Shown here: one piece after another, positions 49,223 through 61,454 of the stretch | How positions within the stretch are numbered: position 1 is the stretch's first letter | Layout of the letters: each line of letters begins with the position of its first letter | Source: Fremontodendron californicum | Lineage: Eukaryota > Streptophyta > Magnoliopsida > Malvales > Malvaceae | Direction: 5' to 3' | Assembly: GCA_030761205.1 (NCBI GenBank) | Contig: JAULJL010000015.1 | Coordinates: 4,998,001-5,062,000, forward strand | Length of the DNA stretch: 64,000 nucleotides | Made by a program: the position numbers and the translations under genes | The notes under the pieces: generated by a model | Seen by the model: only the letters and a program-made list of their open reading frames with translations | The model's database searches: none | Told to the model about the DNA's origin: nothing

Positions 49223-49696
49223 ATTAATGATTAAAAAAATTTATTATCTTGTATACTGCAGTAGAATTAAAAGTTAAAAAATTATCACATATTTTATTTA
49301 TTTATTTTTTATTTTTTAAATATCTCATACATTTTATAAATATTTATGAATTTAAAATAACAAATTTGATACCTCTCAAAAACGAAACAAGGGGGTTTTT
49401 ACTAGTTATATTTTTATTATTAAAGTGATATTTATAATAAAAAAAAGTATGATTTAATGTACTAATTTTTAAAAATTCAATAAAAATAATAGTATTATTA
49501 AGTAAAAAAACATGATTGGAGTTAAGTTACCATCTCCGACTCAATTTCAATCATGCAAAGTTTCATGGCGGTCGAAGAAGCAATCGCCTTAAGAAAGATT
49601 TGAGTTTACCAGTAATGTTTACATTTTACAAGAACATTTGTCCCTCTCTAAAATGGTGAAACCTATTGCAGTCTCTAATAATAGGAGTACCTGGTC

Positions 49697-50870
49697 ATAG
49701 GGGTGTAAACAAGACATCTATGCTCGCAAGCTCCTCGAGTTCAACTCGAGAAAAACTCGAATTCGATTCGGTCATTATCGAGTCGAGCTCGAGCTCAAGC
49801 TCAAGCAACTCAAGCTATCGAGCGAGCCGAGTTCGAGTATCTTAATACCTGATTCAAGCAACTCGCGAGCTTAATCGTACTTTTTTTATTTATAATATTT
49901 TTATTATTAATTTATTATTTTACTCTTAGTCTATATATATATATATATATATATATACTTAAAAAAACCTTAAAACTTAATTTTTCTTATTTTTTTTTCC
50001 TCAGTTGTGCGCCTCATTTTCTCTCCCATCAGTTACCTTCTCTTCCTCTCCCACAGCCACAAGAGCCTCATTCATTCTCTCCCGAAATCAAATCTCGTCT
50101 GTGCCCCCAACCTCCTGTCTGCACCTCAAGTCTCCAGTCTGCGCCTCTACTTTCGGATGCAACTGCTAGTGAGAGAAAATCGATTTTGGCTTTGCTTTTA
50201 GACAACTTGAGTTAGCCAAAATATTTTCTCCTCTCTTGCTGCTATTTGGTATAGGATAATTAGTTAATTTTTAGTTTTTTGTTTTTTAGGATGAAAAATC
50301 GGAATCTATCGCTTTGAAGAAAGAAAAGGAATAATCTTTGAAAGGAAAAACGAGAAGAAAATAAAGCATATACATTGTTTTTTTACAGATAAGATAAAAT
50401 TTGTTTAATTATATTTATATTTTCTCAAGGTTCTTATTCTTTCTAATAGTATTTCTTTATTTTTGTGTTTATTTTTTTTTTTTTTTTGTATTTTTTCTTT
50501 AAACGAGAAAAACAAAAATTGTACATGATTTTGGAGATGTTAACTCTTTATTTTTGTGTTTAAAAATAATTGGATGTTTAAGGCTTTTTTTTTTTATCAT
50601 CATATGATCTGAAATATTTTCATTATTTATTAAATTCAATTAATACAAAAAGTTTGTATATGAAAATTTTTAATTTGAGCTCGAGTATATAAATTGATTA
50701 AACGAGCCTAATCGAGTCGAGCTCGAATAGTTCGATTTTATCTCGAGCTGAACTTGAACTTAAAAAATGATACTCGATCGAACTCGAACCGAGCTTCGAA
50801 CCGCGAGTTTTGAATCAAACTCGAACTTCTCACTATTCGGACTCGGCTCGATTACTTTGGTCCTGGACTT
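49697..50870. mobile_element. Non-autonomous hAT-like element with CTCGAGC subterminal repeats
   Basis: The left end reads AGGGGTGTAAAC, matching the CAGGGGTGTAAAC terminus common in plant hAT elements. The first ~180 and last ~190 bases are packed with CTCGAGC, GAGCTCGA and CGAACTCGA words, while the ~800 bases between are AT-rich and lack them, including a (TA)n tract at about 49929-49957. This two-ended clustering suits transposase-binding subterminal repeats. The right terminus near 50870 is eroded and no target duplication is clear. Confidence 0.6.
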
Positions 50871-51605
50871 GTCTTCAAGAAGCCAAAAGCAACAGCTAAC
50901 TTTTCACTATGAATGAAGGGATAGTGTCATTTATAACTTTTATAATTAATTATATTTATTTATAATAATAATTTTATATTAAATACAATAATTAAAAATT
51001 GTGTTAATGAGTTCTAATGCAAAAGATAATATCTTTAAAAAATACCTCTATTAAAATTAATTAAGATATTATTTATAATAATAATTTTGTATTAAATACA
51101 ATAATTTTAAAAAATTTGGTGAGTTTCAAAAATATTACTTTATAATAACCTACTCCTACTCATGATTTACTACAATTCTATTTATCAAGATCATACTTGA
51201 AAACTCAGCAAATTTTAGTAAGAGAAGACAAATAGCAAAATAACCAGATTAAAACCTTTACACATTCCCTCATATTGATTCAATGATTAACCTATTGGAA
51301 TGGTGAACTGGATTAGCTAATGTTAAGGTCTCAATGGGGGATTGATCCAAGCTAATGCTGGACAGCAACGAGATTCAGACATTTAATCAAATACCCTGTC
51401 GGCTTGCCTATAGAGGGGCTTGGGGATATTTCCTGGTAAACTAGGGGCTGCCACTGGACTTCAAAGTTCAGAGCAATGCCTCACCATTTCAACCAAAAGT
51501 GTCTTGTATATCATCACAGATGCAAAAATAGTCTCTACCTGACAATCATCACACATCGCAACCAGCATGCATAGTAACACGTCTATATTACTCGGACTAA
51601 CACAT

Positions 51606-51803
51606 CCATATTACTCGGACTCGGGTGTGAATATCGGACACGGATATACATCCGACACAAGTATGTTTGATTTATTCTAAGTTTTTTCATGTATTTGGAG
51701 GATCTTTGATGGATCATATCCCCATACTCATATCCGGATATGGATCGGACACGAATGTCAGACACAGATACTTCAAGAAAAAGGAAAAGTCCGAGCAACA
51801 TAG
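51606..51803. mobile_element. hAT-like MITE, family A copy 1
   Basis: A 198-bp element with inverted ends (CCATATTACTCGGACTC on the left; GTCCGAGCAACATAG on the right) and GGATATGGATCGGACACG-type internal words. It is flanked by a perfect 8-bp target duplication, TAACACAT, at 51598-51605 and 51804-51811. The 8-bp size points to the hAT superfamily. A second partial copy of the left end (TCTATATTACTCGGAC) lies just before it at about 51581. Confidence 0.88.
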
Positions 51804-52264
51804 TAACACATAATTAACCAATTTGATTACAATGCTACAGTCCAGCTATAACATCTATACTATGTATAAATAAATTACCACAGCATTCAACGCTGCCATT
51901 CATCCAAGAAAGAATTGCATGCTTATTACCATAGAGAAAACACTAACACAACCATCAGAAAGTATTGCTAGCTAGTAAGCAAAAACGAGCCATAGATAAT
52001 TAGAAAAAGCAAAGTGGAAGATCAATTAAGAGCTCTTATAATCAACTCGTGAAAGAAATATGCATCCTTTTCAAACCTTCTAATAGAGTAATACAACATA
52101 AACAAAATGTTTTACTATTAGCAACCAAAATTTCATTGAAAATAGAGTAGGGGTCAAAAAACAACCATAACAAGCCCAAAGATTTGACACCTGAAATAGA
52201 AAAACGGGGTTCCTCATAACTAATAAACCAGATAGGTAACTAGAGAAAAAACTGAACTGATTCT

Positions 52265-53340
52265 TCATTCTTCCTCCTCCCCCTCATTCTCAGCAATATT
52301 GAAGTACCGGAGTTCATAAACATTACGGTCCTTGTTGGAAGCAATCACCCGAAGCCAATCCCGGACATTGTGCTTCTTCAAGTACTTCTTAGTCAAGTAC
52401 TTAAGATACCTAAAAACAAAACAGAAAGTTGAAGAAACCGTCAAGGAAAAACTCAAATATTTTTAATATCAAAAGATGGTTCCTTCCCCATTAACAAAGA
52501 ACCAAAAACTAGATTGAAGGTCTCAGACATCCAAGGAAGGATTAAAGCAGCAGAAGCTCTCAAGCCTGGCAAAGGCGAAAGCTCTCAGGCGGCCACTGCG
52601 AATGTTTTGAGAAACAAGCCTTAAGAATTGTCATCATTGACCATAAAATTAAAAGTTACACCAGTTCTATCCATAACACTAAGCAGCTAAAGTTAAAGTT
52701 ATTTAACTTATAAACAAAACCCATGGCTTTACAAGATTCAATTCAAGTTATATAGCAAACAAAAAGCCATTTCCTCAAAAAGATTCAGTTCAATTTATAT
52801 CCCCTCATGAAGAGGTAAATGCCACAACAAAAAAGCAAAGGCAACAGTATCAAGGCCTCAGACATCCAAGGAAGGATAAAGCAGCAGTAGCTCTCAAGCC
52901 CGGCAAAGGCGAAAGCTCTTAGCCGCCACTGCGAATGTTTTGAGAAACAAGCCTTAAAATTTTTCATCATCCACCTTAACCATAAAAGTAAACGAGCTCC
53001 AACATCCTTGCTTAAGATTCAAATCATTTTTAAGATCTAAAAATTCAGAGATGCGGCGCAGATGGTTTCATAATACAACTAAAAGATCAAAAGAGGAATG
53101 GAAAAAGTACCGCTTGGAGAAGTTGGAATCAGAGGAGACATTGATCCTGCTCTTGTCGCGGACGATAGTGACGGAGTCGCCAAGAGCACCTGCTTTGCCA
53201 CCGACCTTGATCCTTTCCTGGAGGAACTTTTCCAGTGAGGCGATGTCCATGATTTTATCTTCAACCGGCTTAGCACAGTCGATGGTAAAGGACGCTCCCT
53301 TCTTCTTCCCCTTGGCTCCCGCTGCTGCCCCACGACTCAT
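52265..53340 (-). CDS. RPL22: 60S ribosomal protein L22
   Basis: Two exons on the minus strand, 53340-53111 and 52409-52265, give 124 residues, the normal length for plant eL22. The N-terminus is MSRGAAAGAKGKKKGASFTI. Conserved blocks are FTIDCAKPVEDKIMD, LEKFLQERIKVGGKAG, VTIVRDKSRINVSSDSNFSKRYLKYL and TKKYLKKHNVRDWLRVIASN, with an acidic C-terminal tail ending EGEEEE. The 701-base intron splits an Arg codon (KR|YLKYL) and hosts two U14 snoRNA copies in the same orientation. The protein is a non-essential-type component of the large ribosomal subunit. A telo-box and site-II elements upstream are typical of ribosomal protein genes. Confidence 0.96.
52519..52642 (-). ncRNA. U14: Box C/D snoRNA U14, intronic copy 2 (RPL22-distal)
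   Basis: On the minus strand, box C (ATGATGA, ~52637-52631) and box D (CTGA, 52526-52523) enclose ~105 nt. The flanks GGTC and GACC pair to form the terminal stem. Two hallmarks of U14 are present: CATTCGCAGT, complementary to the 5' domain of 18S rRNA (ACTGCGAATG), and CCTTCCTTGGATGT directly before box D, complementary to ACATCCAAGGAAGG of 18S rRNA. U14 is needed for early pre-rRNA cleavage and guides one 18S 2'-O-methylation. It lies inside the RPL22 intron and is presumably released during or after splicing. Confidence 0.9.
52855..52975 (-). ncRNA. U14: Box C/D snoRNA U14, intronic copy 1 (RPL22-proximal)
   Basis: Same architecture as the other copy: box C (ATGATGA, ~52970-52964), CATTCGCAGTGG, CCTTCCTTGGATGT and box D (CTGA, 52861-52858). 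The flanks AAGG and CCTT can pair as the terminal stem. About 85-90% identical to copy 2. It differs near the internal box (CTAAGAGC instead of CTGAGAGC) and just after box C. Both 18S-complementary segments are preserved exactly, which suggests that both copies are under selection. Spacing between copies is about 210 bases. Confidence 0.9.
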
Positions 53341-53537
53341 CTTCGCACAAACTCACTGCGTTTTCACTAAGCCAAATCAATAAGAAAGAAAAAAAAAAAA
53401 GAGAAAGAGGAAAAACAGAGAGGAATGCGGAGATGGAGAGAGTACCTTAGCTGCCTCTGCGTTTTATGAGATATAGAACGGCGAATTTACAAAATGCTTT
53501 GAGAGAGTCTTGGTAAATATATTCATATTCCTGACTC

Positions 53538-53602
53538 TAGGGTTTTTCAGAGATTGGTTTTGGGCTTTTTGTTGTGTGGGTTTTGGGTTAAAAAGCCCAA
53601 AA
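53538..53602 (-). promoter_or_regulatory. RPL22 telo-box and site-II elements
   Basis: The minus strand reads AAACCCTA (telo-box) at 53545-53538, about 200 bases before the ATG. TGGGCTTT-type site-II elements (plus strand TGGGCT at 53561, AAGCCCAAA near 53593) lie just upstream. This pairing is characteristic of plant ribosomal protein promoters and is thought to coordinate them with cell growth. Confidence 0.7.
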
Positions 53603-55329
53603 AAATAAAAAAAGAAAAGGAAGATAAAAGGAATGTATTATTGCCATTATTCAACCCAAAACAATCTTTTATGGTCCAATCCAATTACTCAACCCAACAT
53701 GAATTTGAAATTTTTTTATACATAATATTTTGATATTTTTCTCCTTAAATTTGTTTACTTCACCCTACATTTTAATCTATCTATTTATTATTACAAATAA
53801 TCCAATGTTTAAGGACTAATAATAAAAAATTATAAAATCTTTTAATATTATTATTATTTTTTTTCTTAATTTATTCTTCTCTTCTGCTTAGTTAAAAAAA
53901 TTTTAGAAGAATTCTAATTTAAAATAGTTTATACAAAAATAATTAAATATAAATATTTATCAACTTATATTTTTAAAAATAAAAAATATATATTAAGACA
54001 TGTAAAAAGTACATAATTATTTAAAAATAAATTTTACCGATAATCAATAAAATTTAACTTGTATTCAGGACTTGAACCTTCTGTAGCAGAGATACTGTTT
54101 GTAGTTGCCTTGCCGTTCCCTTTGACTGCTGGAGATAAATTAAGTTTTTTTTTTTTTTTCTCCAATTACTTATCAGTTATCATCTATTAGTTTATTGGGT
54201 TTCAAATACTTTCAAATATGTGAAATTTTCAGTTCAGCTTGCCTGTAACAGTGCAGAAAATGATTAATCATTGTCAGCTCTCACTGATCTACTTGGATTT
54301 TTGCTAATTTTTATTTATTTATTTAAGATTGCCAGAAATTAAACTATGATTTTAGACCTCTTTCAATAATTATCTGATCATATTTGTTCCAAACTCAGAG
54401 GTTTCCTAATACCCAGAGTCTACAACTAATCAGCTCATGCATGGGACCATTGTCTGGTGTCCAATGGAGGCAAAGGCCCATTCCCTGATTGCCTTTTTCA
54501 ACTGAAGAAAGAAGGACCATGAAATCCACACTGCTTTATCAGCTTCAGTTCCAACTGCAGCAAAGTCTAACCATCAAAGTATGTCATTATAAAATTACAA
54601 TTATGTTATGTTTGAAAACATAAATTTAAAAATTTATATTTGAATTTTATTTGTTATATTAATTTTGAAAATGAAATGCATATATTATGTATAAATTAGT
54701 TAATATTCAATATGATTATATATTTGAAAGTTATAAAAACATTAATTTTAAATTCATAAATAGTTATAGATATTTCAAATTTATCATTAAATAGGTATCC
54801 AACAAATTTATGAATTTGAAAAATAATAATCAATGTTACATTTACATGTGTTTTATTACACTATTTTTAAAATTCAAATCTATTTTTTGAAATTCAAGTT
54901 TCCGAACGCAACATTAAAAAAAAAATTTATGGTTTGATTAAATGATCTAGTTGCTTTAAATCTGTCCATCTATTAACTTAACCCTCTTCTTCATCTGTGA
55001 AAAGAAGAGAGGGATAACTAACGCTACTTGTTCTCTTTCACATTCCAAAGTTTTTCCATTTGAAGTTTTGTTTTGGTAGGATAGATCCATAATTGATCTA
55101 CTTAGGTAAAACATTATAGTTTGATGAATTGAGCTGTGATTATAAATTAATGGTTAAATTAAATTATTTATGACTAAAACTTAAATGATAAATTGTCCTA
55201 TTTTGGGCCTTGTCTCCTTTTATAGGGAGTAGGGACCAGAACACCTTTTGGAAACTGTCAAAATTAGTCATGCCTTTTTAGTCAGTGTTGAATTATGATT
55301 GCCATTGCTTAATTAATTCTACACTGCAG

Positions 55330-55845
55330 GACCGGATGACAAAATCCGATCCGATCGATGAATTTCATATCGATTCGTTTTGAATAGAGAAATTTTTTTT
55401 TGAAGCGGGGTGGAGCGGAGCGGAGCGGTTTTGGTAAATGCTTGCTCCATTCCGCCCAGCCCCGACTTTTGAAATTACTATTTTATCTTTTAAAATATTT
55501 TATATTTTTTCTTATATTTTTAATATATATTAGATATATATACTAAAATCATATATATATTAATATTTTATATCTATAATTTTAGTATATATATATTATA
55601 TATTATATTAAAGATTTTTATATCTTAAAATTATGTTCATGAATAAATTATAATATAATTTTTTAAAATATTAAGTTAAAAATAATTAATATAAATTGGG
55701 GTGTAACGAAATGGAGCAGCGTAGAGCGATTATGGATGTAACCGACATCCATGAATGTGGATGTTTCCAACATCCATGCAAGAGTGGGGTGGAGGTGGAT
55801 AAGTCACTATCCGCCCCCCCGCTCCATTGCCATCCCTAGCACCGA
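55330..55845. mobile_element. Eroded non-autonomous hAT-like element, GGAGCGGAGCGG type
   Basis: The right end is ATTGCCATCCCTAG, the inverse of the TAGGGATGGCAAT terminus of plant hAT elements. Subterminal GC-rich words occur at both ends (GGGGTGGAGCGGAGCGG on the left; GGGGTGGAGGTGG and CCGCCCCCCCGCTCC on the right), flanking an AT-rich middle. The left end (CAGGACCGGATGACAAAAT) is altered. No target duplication could be matched. Confidence 0.5.
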
Positions 55846-55849
55846 TAAA

Positions 55850-56080
55850 GATTTAATAATTTGTATATTTTTTATATTATAATCGTATTTAATATATTTT
55901 ATATTTGTATAAATTATAAATTATTAATAATTTATGTTATATAAATTTTGATATAGTCATATATTCATATCGTATTTTTATTTATTTTTTTATGTCGTAT
56001 CATATTTAATTAAATTTTTTTATGTAGTCTTTGTTCGTACCATTTTTAATATTGTCTTTATTTTTATTACAAGTTTGCTA
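55850..56080. repeat. Degenerate hAT-like MITE, family B copy 3
   Basis: Shares AATCGTATTTAATATATTTTAT and TTATATAAATTTTGATAT-like words, in order, with the 24080-24330 copy, and ends with GTCGTATCATATT and TTTTAATATTGTC. It lies immediately after the GC-rich hAT-like element. Boundaries are approximate. Confidence 0.4.
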
Positions 56081-56639
56081 TATGTAGAGTAGGGAGGGAT
56101 TTGCAAGTTTGGTCAAATTATCTATCCACCAAATCTTGTCGAAAAATGAAAAAAAAAAATAAAAATGAAAATAACTCTCAAGAGAGAGAGAATTGATTTT
56201 GGTTTTAAATTTGAATATATAATTGATTGAATACAACAAAACTCTATCTTATGAGTTTGAAAATATTTTGTCAATGAATGTTTTAAGAGTTTTTTTTTAA
56301 TTATTAGTTTTAATATATGAAATTTTATTAAATTAATTTTGAAAAAGAAAATTATGATTCTCTCACCTACCTATTCAAATTCAAGAGAGTTTCCAAAGAA
56401 AAAAAAAAAAGGATTTGCAAGGAGAAGGGCAGGTGTTGTTTGATGATTGGAGGGGGAATGGAGATTGTAAATGAAAAAAAAATAGAAAGGGTGAGGTAAG
56501 TGGGATTTGTTAAAAAGGGAAGTAATGGCCTAATGGCAATGTGCAATAATGATGGAATAATTATACAAAAAGAAGAATTTGGCACTTGATATTTTTGTAC
56601 AATATGGGGCTTAGACAGTCCAATATTATTTTCTTGATT

Positions 56640-56730
56640 CATTGATGTATTGCTAACTCAGTTTTGATGTAGCAATATTTATTGTTTTTTGGATAAATAC
56701 AACAATTGCTTATTAAAAAAAAATAGTGAT
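56640..56730 (+). repeat. 3'-end fragment of an L1-type LINE
   Basis: The sequence TTCATTGATGTA, then CAGTTTTGATGTAGCA, TTTTTTGGATA and an A-tract follows the same order as the 3' untranslated region of the LINE at 48471-49222. Only the last ~90 bases are present, so this is a severely 5'-truncated insertion or remnant. Confidence 0.65.
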
Positions 56731-58280
56731 GGAATATTAATTGAATATTGTGGTTGGAACTATCCTTGTGTGTCTGTCAATTCAATTGGGGACCAGAAAC
56801 AAAAATCAGATGATTAAATTTGATAAGGTTAGATATGATATAAAAAAATTTAATTAAAATATGATACAATATAAAAAAAATATATAAATTTGGATGCAAG
56901 TAATTCTTTTTAGTTCGATTATTAACATGTGTCCAAATACAAACTAAAAATATTTAAAATCTTTGTATGCATTTTCCCTAAAAAATGCTTTAAGTATTGT
57001 AGTCTTTTTGTTTGCAATTATCATATTAATCCGTGCATACTGATTAACATAAATAATTTTAAAATTATATGATCTTCCCTTTGTTGACTCCTTATTTTAA
57101 AGTAAAGGTATTCATAAAATGAATTGGGCCAGGTTCATAAAAAATTTGTTCAAGATTTGTATATTAAAATATTTTTAAAAAATTAATAATTTTATAAATT
57201 TTTTAAAATTAAAAGTAAATAAATAAATTTTATTCGTTAAATGATATCTTAATCCAATGAGACCTATCTAAAAATCTTATTCAAAGTCTTCCCAAATTAA
57301 ATCGGATCCATAAATCAAGCGAGTATACCGGATCATGGTCAAATGACTCAAATCTATTAATTTCTAAGATATCGTATATATTTTTTTGTCAAGAGACAAA
57401 AATATATCGTTAGAACTTAGAAGTTACGTAAAAAATATATACAAAAGGAAAGGAAAAAAAAAGCAGTGTGAGTTAAATAGGGATTTGTGAGGGATTGGAA
57501 TTTGGAAATTGGAAACGAGAGAATCCAAAACAGAGGAAAATGGATAGCTGAGGCCGAGGCTGAGCCGCTGAGGCCGAGGCTGAGACTGGAGGCAACCCCT
57601 ATCCAGTCCCCCTCCAATCCACTGATCTAAGATATAGGCTGAAAATCCACAACGCCACCTCATCAGTTATCTCTTCCATATTACTACCTTTCTTTTAAAA
57701 AACAACAAAAGTTTACACTCTTCGTTTCCTTTTGTCTTTTGTTTTCTCGTAGCAATATATATATATACACACACACCTCTTTACAGTTCCTCCAAAGTCA
57801 GCTCTTTCTTCCTTCAAGTTCTTCATCCTGATCACCTCTATCTTCTTCTGTTGTGTCTTCTCTTTGGGTTGTTCTCAAAGTTTTAATTTCTTAATATGTA
57901 AAAAAAGAAAAAAAGAGTGGTAATACTCTGTTTCTTCTTCTATTATTCATTAACAAATATGGCAGTTGAATATCAGGAGGTTCGGCCTAAATGGGTTTTT
58001 CTTCATCTGTATTTATTTCATTTCCTGCTTGTTCTTTTTTTTCTTAATTTTTTATTAAGAATGTAGAGATTGAGTTAAACCCTTCATGATTGTGGGTTGA
58101 ATGTGCGGGTGTAGGAGCATATAAGGAATTCAAGAGGAGCTTTGCTTTTTACTTGCAGATGGTTGCCTTTCTCTTCTCCGAAGTCTCTTGTTTTCCTTTG
58201 CCATGGTACTTTCTCTCTTTGAATAATTACTCGGTAGTTAGTATATTACTTAGGAAGAAAAAAAAAGGAAAGGTGAATTG

Positions 58281-58974
58281 TTAGGGCGAAGTCAGAAATA
58301 TTAATATTGACGAGAGGGTCGAAACTAAACTTGTTCACGAGCTTGATTTTACGGCTCGAATTTTTTTTCAATCTTATTCAAGTTCGGATCGGTCCGTTTT
58401 ACTGATCATTTAATATTAAAAAATATATTTTTTTATTATTTAAATTTAAATAAAAATAAAAAATATATGAGAATAATTTTGACTTATTAATGTAATTCTC
58501 ATAAAATTTGAAAGAATTAAAAAAATTAAAGAAAATATAAAAATATTTTACTATGCAATTATTTTTGTATAAAGATTTTAATAGTTCAACTTTCTTTAAT
58601 TATTTTTCTATTACTAACTTAAAAAAAAATATTAGTTGACATAACATAATTAATATCAAGATATTTTTTTTGATTGATTGATAAGAAAATTTTTAATTTA
58701 AGGAAGTAAATATTATGTGTAATAATATTTAATTAAGTAAAAAAATTAAAGAGAATGAAATTAATAATGATAATTAATAAAGTTTAAAACTGAAAATTTA
58801 ACAAATTAATCATATTAATGTATTAATTTTATAAAGAAGTTGTCAAATTTAAAAATGTTTGAAGGGCCAAACGACAATTTTTATTTTTTTCTTAATTAAA
58901 ACATACCTCCTGAATGGATTTTCATCAATTTAGGGGGGGCCAAGCCCCTGCCAGCCCCCCCTAAATTCGCCCCT
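58281..58974. mobile_element. hAT-like element in intron 2 of the MAGL remnant
   Basis: Ends are TTAGGGCGAAGTCAG on the left and AATTCGCCCCT on the right, an AGGGGCGAA inverted terminal repeat. The flanks GTGAATTG (58273-58280) and GTGAGTTG (58975-58982) form an 8-bp target duplication with one mismatch. The interior is AT-rich, with a block near 58330-58400 containing TTCACGAGCTTG and CGGCTCGAA that may be a nested fragment. A GGGGGGGCC/GGCCCCCCC stem lies near the right end. Confidence 0.75.
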
Positions 58975-60424
58975 GTGAGTTGGGTCATGGGTGTAAAAAT
59001 ATTTAATTCATCAATCTAATGTGATTGCAGGTTATGGCATGGAGTGCGGTGGATTCATGAGAGGTAATCAAAATTCTAACACGTAAATGTCTTTGCTCAC
59101 TAGATTTCCAACCTTTTCTTCCAAGCTAGCATATGCCATCACATCCAATTCAAAACATTTTTTTTTTTTTCAAACTCGGAACGTTCACAATGGTTTTCAT
59201 TGTGAATGACAAACTTCTACATAGAGATAATCAAACTTTCCGACCCAGAATAGATTACCCTTTTTTTTTTTTTTTTCTCTCAACACAAGTTTTCAATACT
59301 GAAGAACAATATTTGGTCTCAGCATTTGCTTTCCTCGCCAAATATATATATATTTTTAGTTATTGAAATTAATAATCTTGTTAAGCTGGATACAAACAGT
59401 AGTGCCTTGGAAGTTTCCCTTCAATTTAAGTTTCATTTCATAGTTCCCCCCCTTTTCCCAATTCAGGTGGAATATGGAGATGGGAACTTGAAACCAAACT
59501 AGGTTAGCAGTCTTAGTTCAAGACTTACTAAGATGCCACAAGTCCACAACCCCTGTTTTGGCCATTCAATTTCTCATTTTAATTGTTTAATCATATAGGA
59601 TAGATCCTGAAATATTTCCTTACACGGAAAATAAAAGGAGAGATGGTTCAATTATAATTTGTCATTTGTTGGGGGGTGAGGAATTATTTCCTCTAATCAA
59701 ACAAAAAGGATAAGTTGGCCATTACTTATGGTCTGCCATTATCTTCTGTTACATTTTGTCACCATTCTAATGCATAGGTGTAACCTCACAGATATGACAA
59801 AATCAGTTTATCTTATCAACATTGGCATGACATTCTGAAGGATTTTCTTTTATGTACGCAAGGCCAAATAAAGCTAACATTTTCAATTCTGACTTTTCAG
59901 CTTTTTCCATTTGTTTTTGTTTGGTGACCAGTTTGATATTGTTATTGTAACAAGCAGCTCAAAAAGCTAGTTTGAAGCTTTATTTAGAAGGGAAAAAAAA
60001 TAGTATTTTATAACTAAAATTGTGCTTGACTAATTATTTAGTTATTTATTAGTACATGATAGTCACTTTTTTCTTTAAATAATGATGGGTGTTAAAGTTG
60101 TATAGGAACAGCTATCACATTGATTAACATTTGAAGCTGTGTGAATCTTCTCGTGGGTCATATTCTGTAATCTGACCTGAAATTTAAAATGTGGTTCAGC
60201 TGGGTTGGTTAAGTTGGCAAACAATCAATTGCTCGTACTCAACCATCCATAGCCCCACCAAGATTTCTACTCATAAGGACTCCAGCAGAAACCGTAGACT
60301 AATTGATGAATTTGATTACAAGAAGGAAATCAACATTTAATTGGTCAAAATCATGGTGACGGGTCAATTCAGCAAAGATCCACTTCTGTTTCCTTTTCTT
60401 CTGGGATACCTGAATTGGTTTTCT

Positions 60425-60601
60425 ATTATATTATCCGGACTCCTTATTTTTCTTAAAATATTCGTGCCTGACTCCTGTTTCTGACACATATTTAAAAATG
60501 GATATGGGAGTATGATCTTCTAAATATATGAAAAAAATTAAACACATCCGTATCTGATACATACCCGTTTCTAACACTCATAGACAAGTCTGGATAACAT
60601 A
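60425..60601. mobile_element. hAT-like MITE, family A copy 2 (inverted, diverged)
   Basis: Lies in intron 3 of the MAGL remnant, in the opposite orientation to the other two copies. Left end ATTATATTATCCGGACTCC; right end CAAGTCTGGATAACATA. Flanked by an exact 8-bp target duplication GGTTTTCT (60417-60424 and 60602-60609). Internal words such as CATCCGTATCTGATACATAC correspond to the inverse of the family consensus. More diverged than the other copies, so probably older. Confidence 0.82.
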
Positions 60602-61269
60602 GGTTTTCTGCCCATAGAAGACTCATTGTTTAATGAAATGTAAAAATTTATTAGAGATTAAAAGTCAATGATGTTTGCTTTATTTTATTGCTTGATTCCC
60701 TTAGTTGGCTAGGTGATCAGAGGATTCAACATTTGTGATAATTTGGTTTAATGCATCGAAGTTATTAGTAATAGTACTATAGCTTTCATTTCTGAGTGTT
60801 GAGAATTGATTAATGGAGTTCAAGGCCAGTATTAATCTGTGATATAATGCTTTTAACAGAATGTGGAACCAGGCTAGCCGCCGCAGGATATGCTGTGTTT
60901 GGGATTGATTATGAAGGACATGGAAGGTCCAAGGGTGCTCGATGTTATATTAAGAAGTTTGAAAACATCGTTAATGACTGCGGTGAATTTTTCAAATCTG
61001 TCTCTGGTATGTATGTGTCTTACCAGTACTTACCACAATTACTTAGCCAACTCCTTTTGTGTTAGTTCACCACCTAATTCTGCCCGCATGGTTTCTCAGC
61101 TCAGGAAGAATACAGGGACAAGAACAGATTCTTATATGGAGAGTCAATGGGAGGTGCAGTGGCCCTACTGCTTCATAAAAAGGACCCTTCCTTTTGGAAT
61201 GGCGCTGTTCTTCTTGCACCCATGTGTAAGGTAATGGTGAGAATATAAATACTAGTAGCTAGTATTAAC

Positions 61270-61454
61270 CTATGTTATTCGGACTCGGGTGTGAGTGTCG
61301 GATATGGATATGTGTCCGACCCGGGTATGTTTGATTTATTCTAAGTTTTTCCATGTATTTGGAGGGCTTTTGGGGGTTCATATCCCCATAGCCATGTCCG
61401 GATATGCGTCGGATACGGATACTTCAAGAAAAATGAAGAATCGGAGCAACACTG
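61270..61454. mobile_element. hAT-like MITE, family A copy 3
   Basis: Lies in intron 5 of the MAGL remnant. Begins CTATGTTATTCGGACTCGGG and ends AATCGGAGCAACACTG. Flanked by an exact 8-bp (possibly 9-bp) target duplication GTATTAAC at 61262-61269 and 61455-61462. Its interior shares GGGTATGTTTGATTTATTCT and CATGTATTTGGAGG with the copy at 51606-51803. Confidence 0.88.

Larger units (their letters stand above)
49223..52264. other. Intergenic AT-rich region with hAT-like repeats
   Basis: No gene recognised. It holds a GAGCTCGA-rich element (49697-50870) and a MITE with perfect target duplications (51606-51803), both listed separately. The remainder is AT-rich without clear structure; the frame at 50007-50201 lies inside the first repeat. 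Confidence 0.6.
53603..57958. other. Intergenic region between the divergent RPL22 and MAGL genes
   Basis: No gene recognised in 4.3 kb. It contains an eroded GC-rich hAT-like element (55330-55845), family B repeat text (55850-56080) and a LINE 3' fragment (56640-56730). A duplicated 21-bp unit (CTGAGGCCGAGGCTGAG) lies at about 57547-57590. The last ~200 bases hold the MAGL promoter and CT-rich leader with an (AT)n/(AC)n tract near 57755-57775. Confidence 0.55.

Noticed and set aside
53051..53383. 110-codon plus-strand frame opposite RPL22 exon 1
   Set aside because: It is the antisense shadow of the RPL22 exon.
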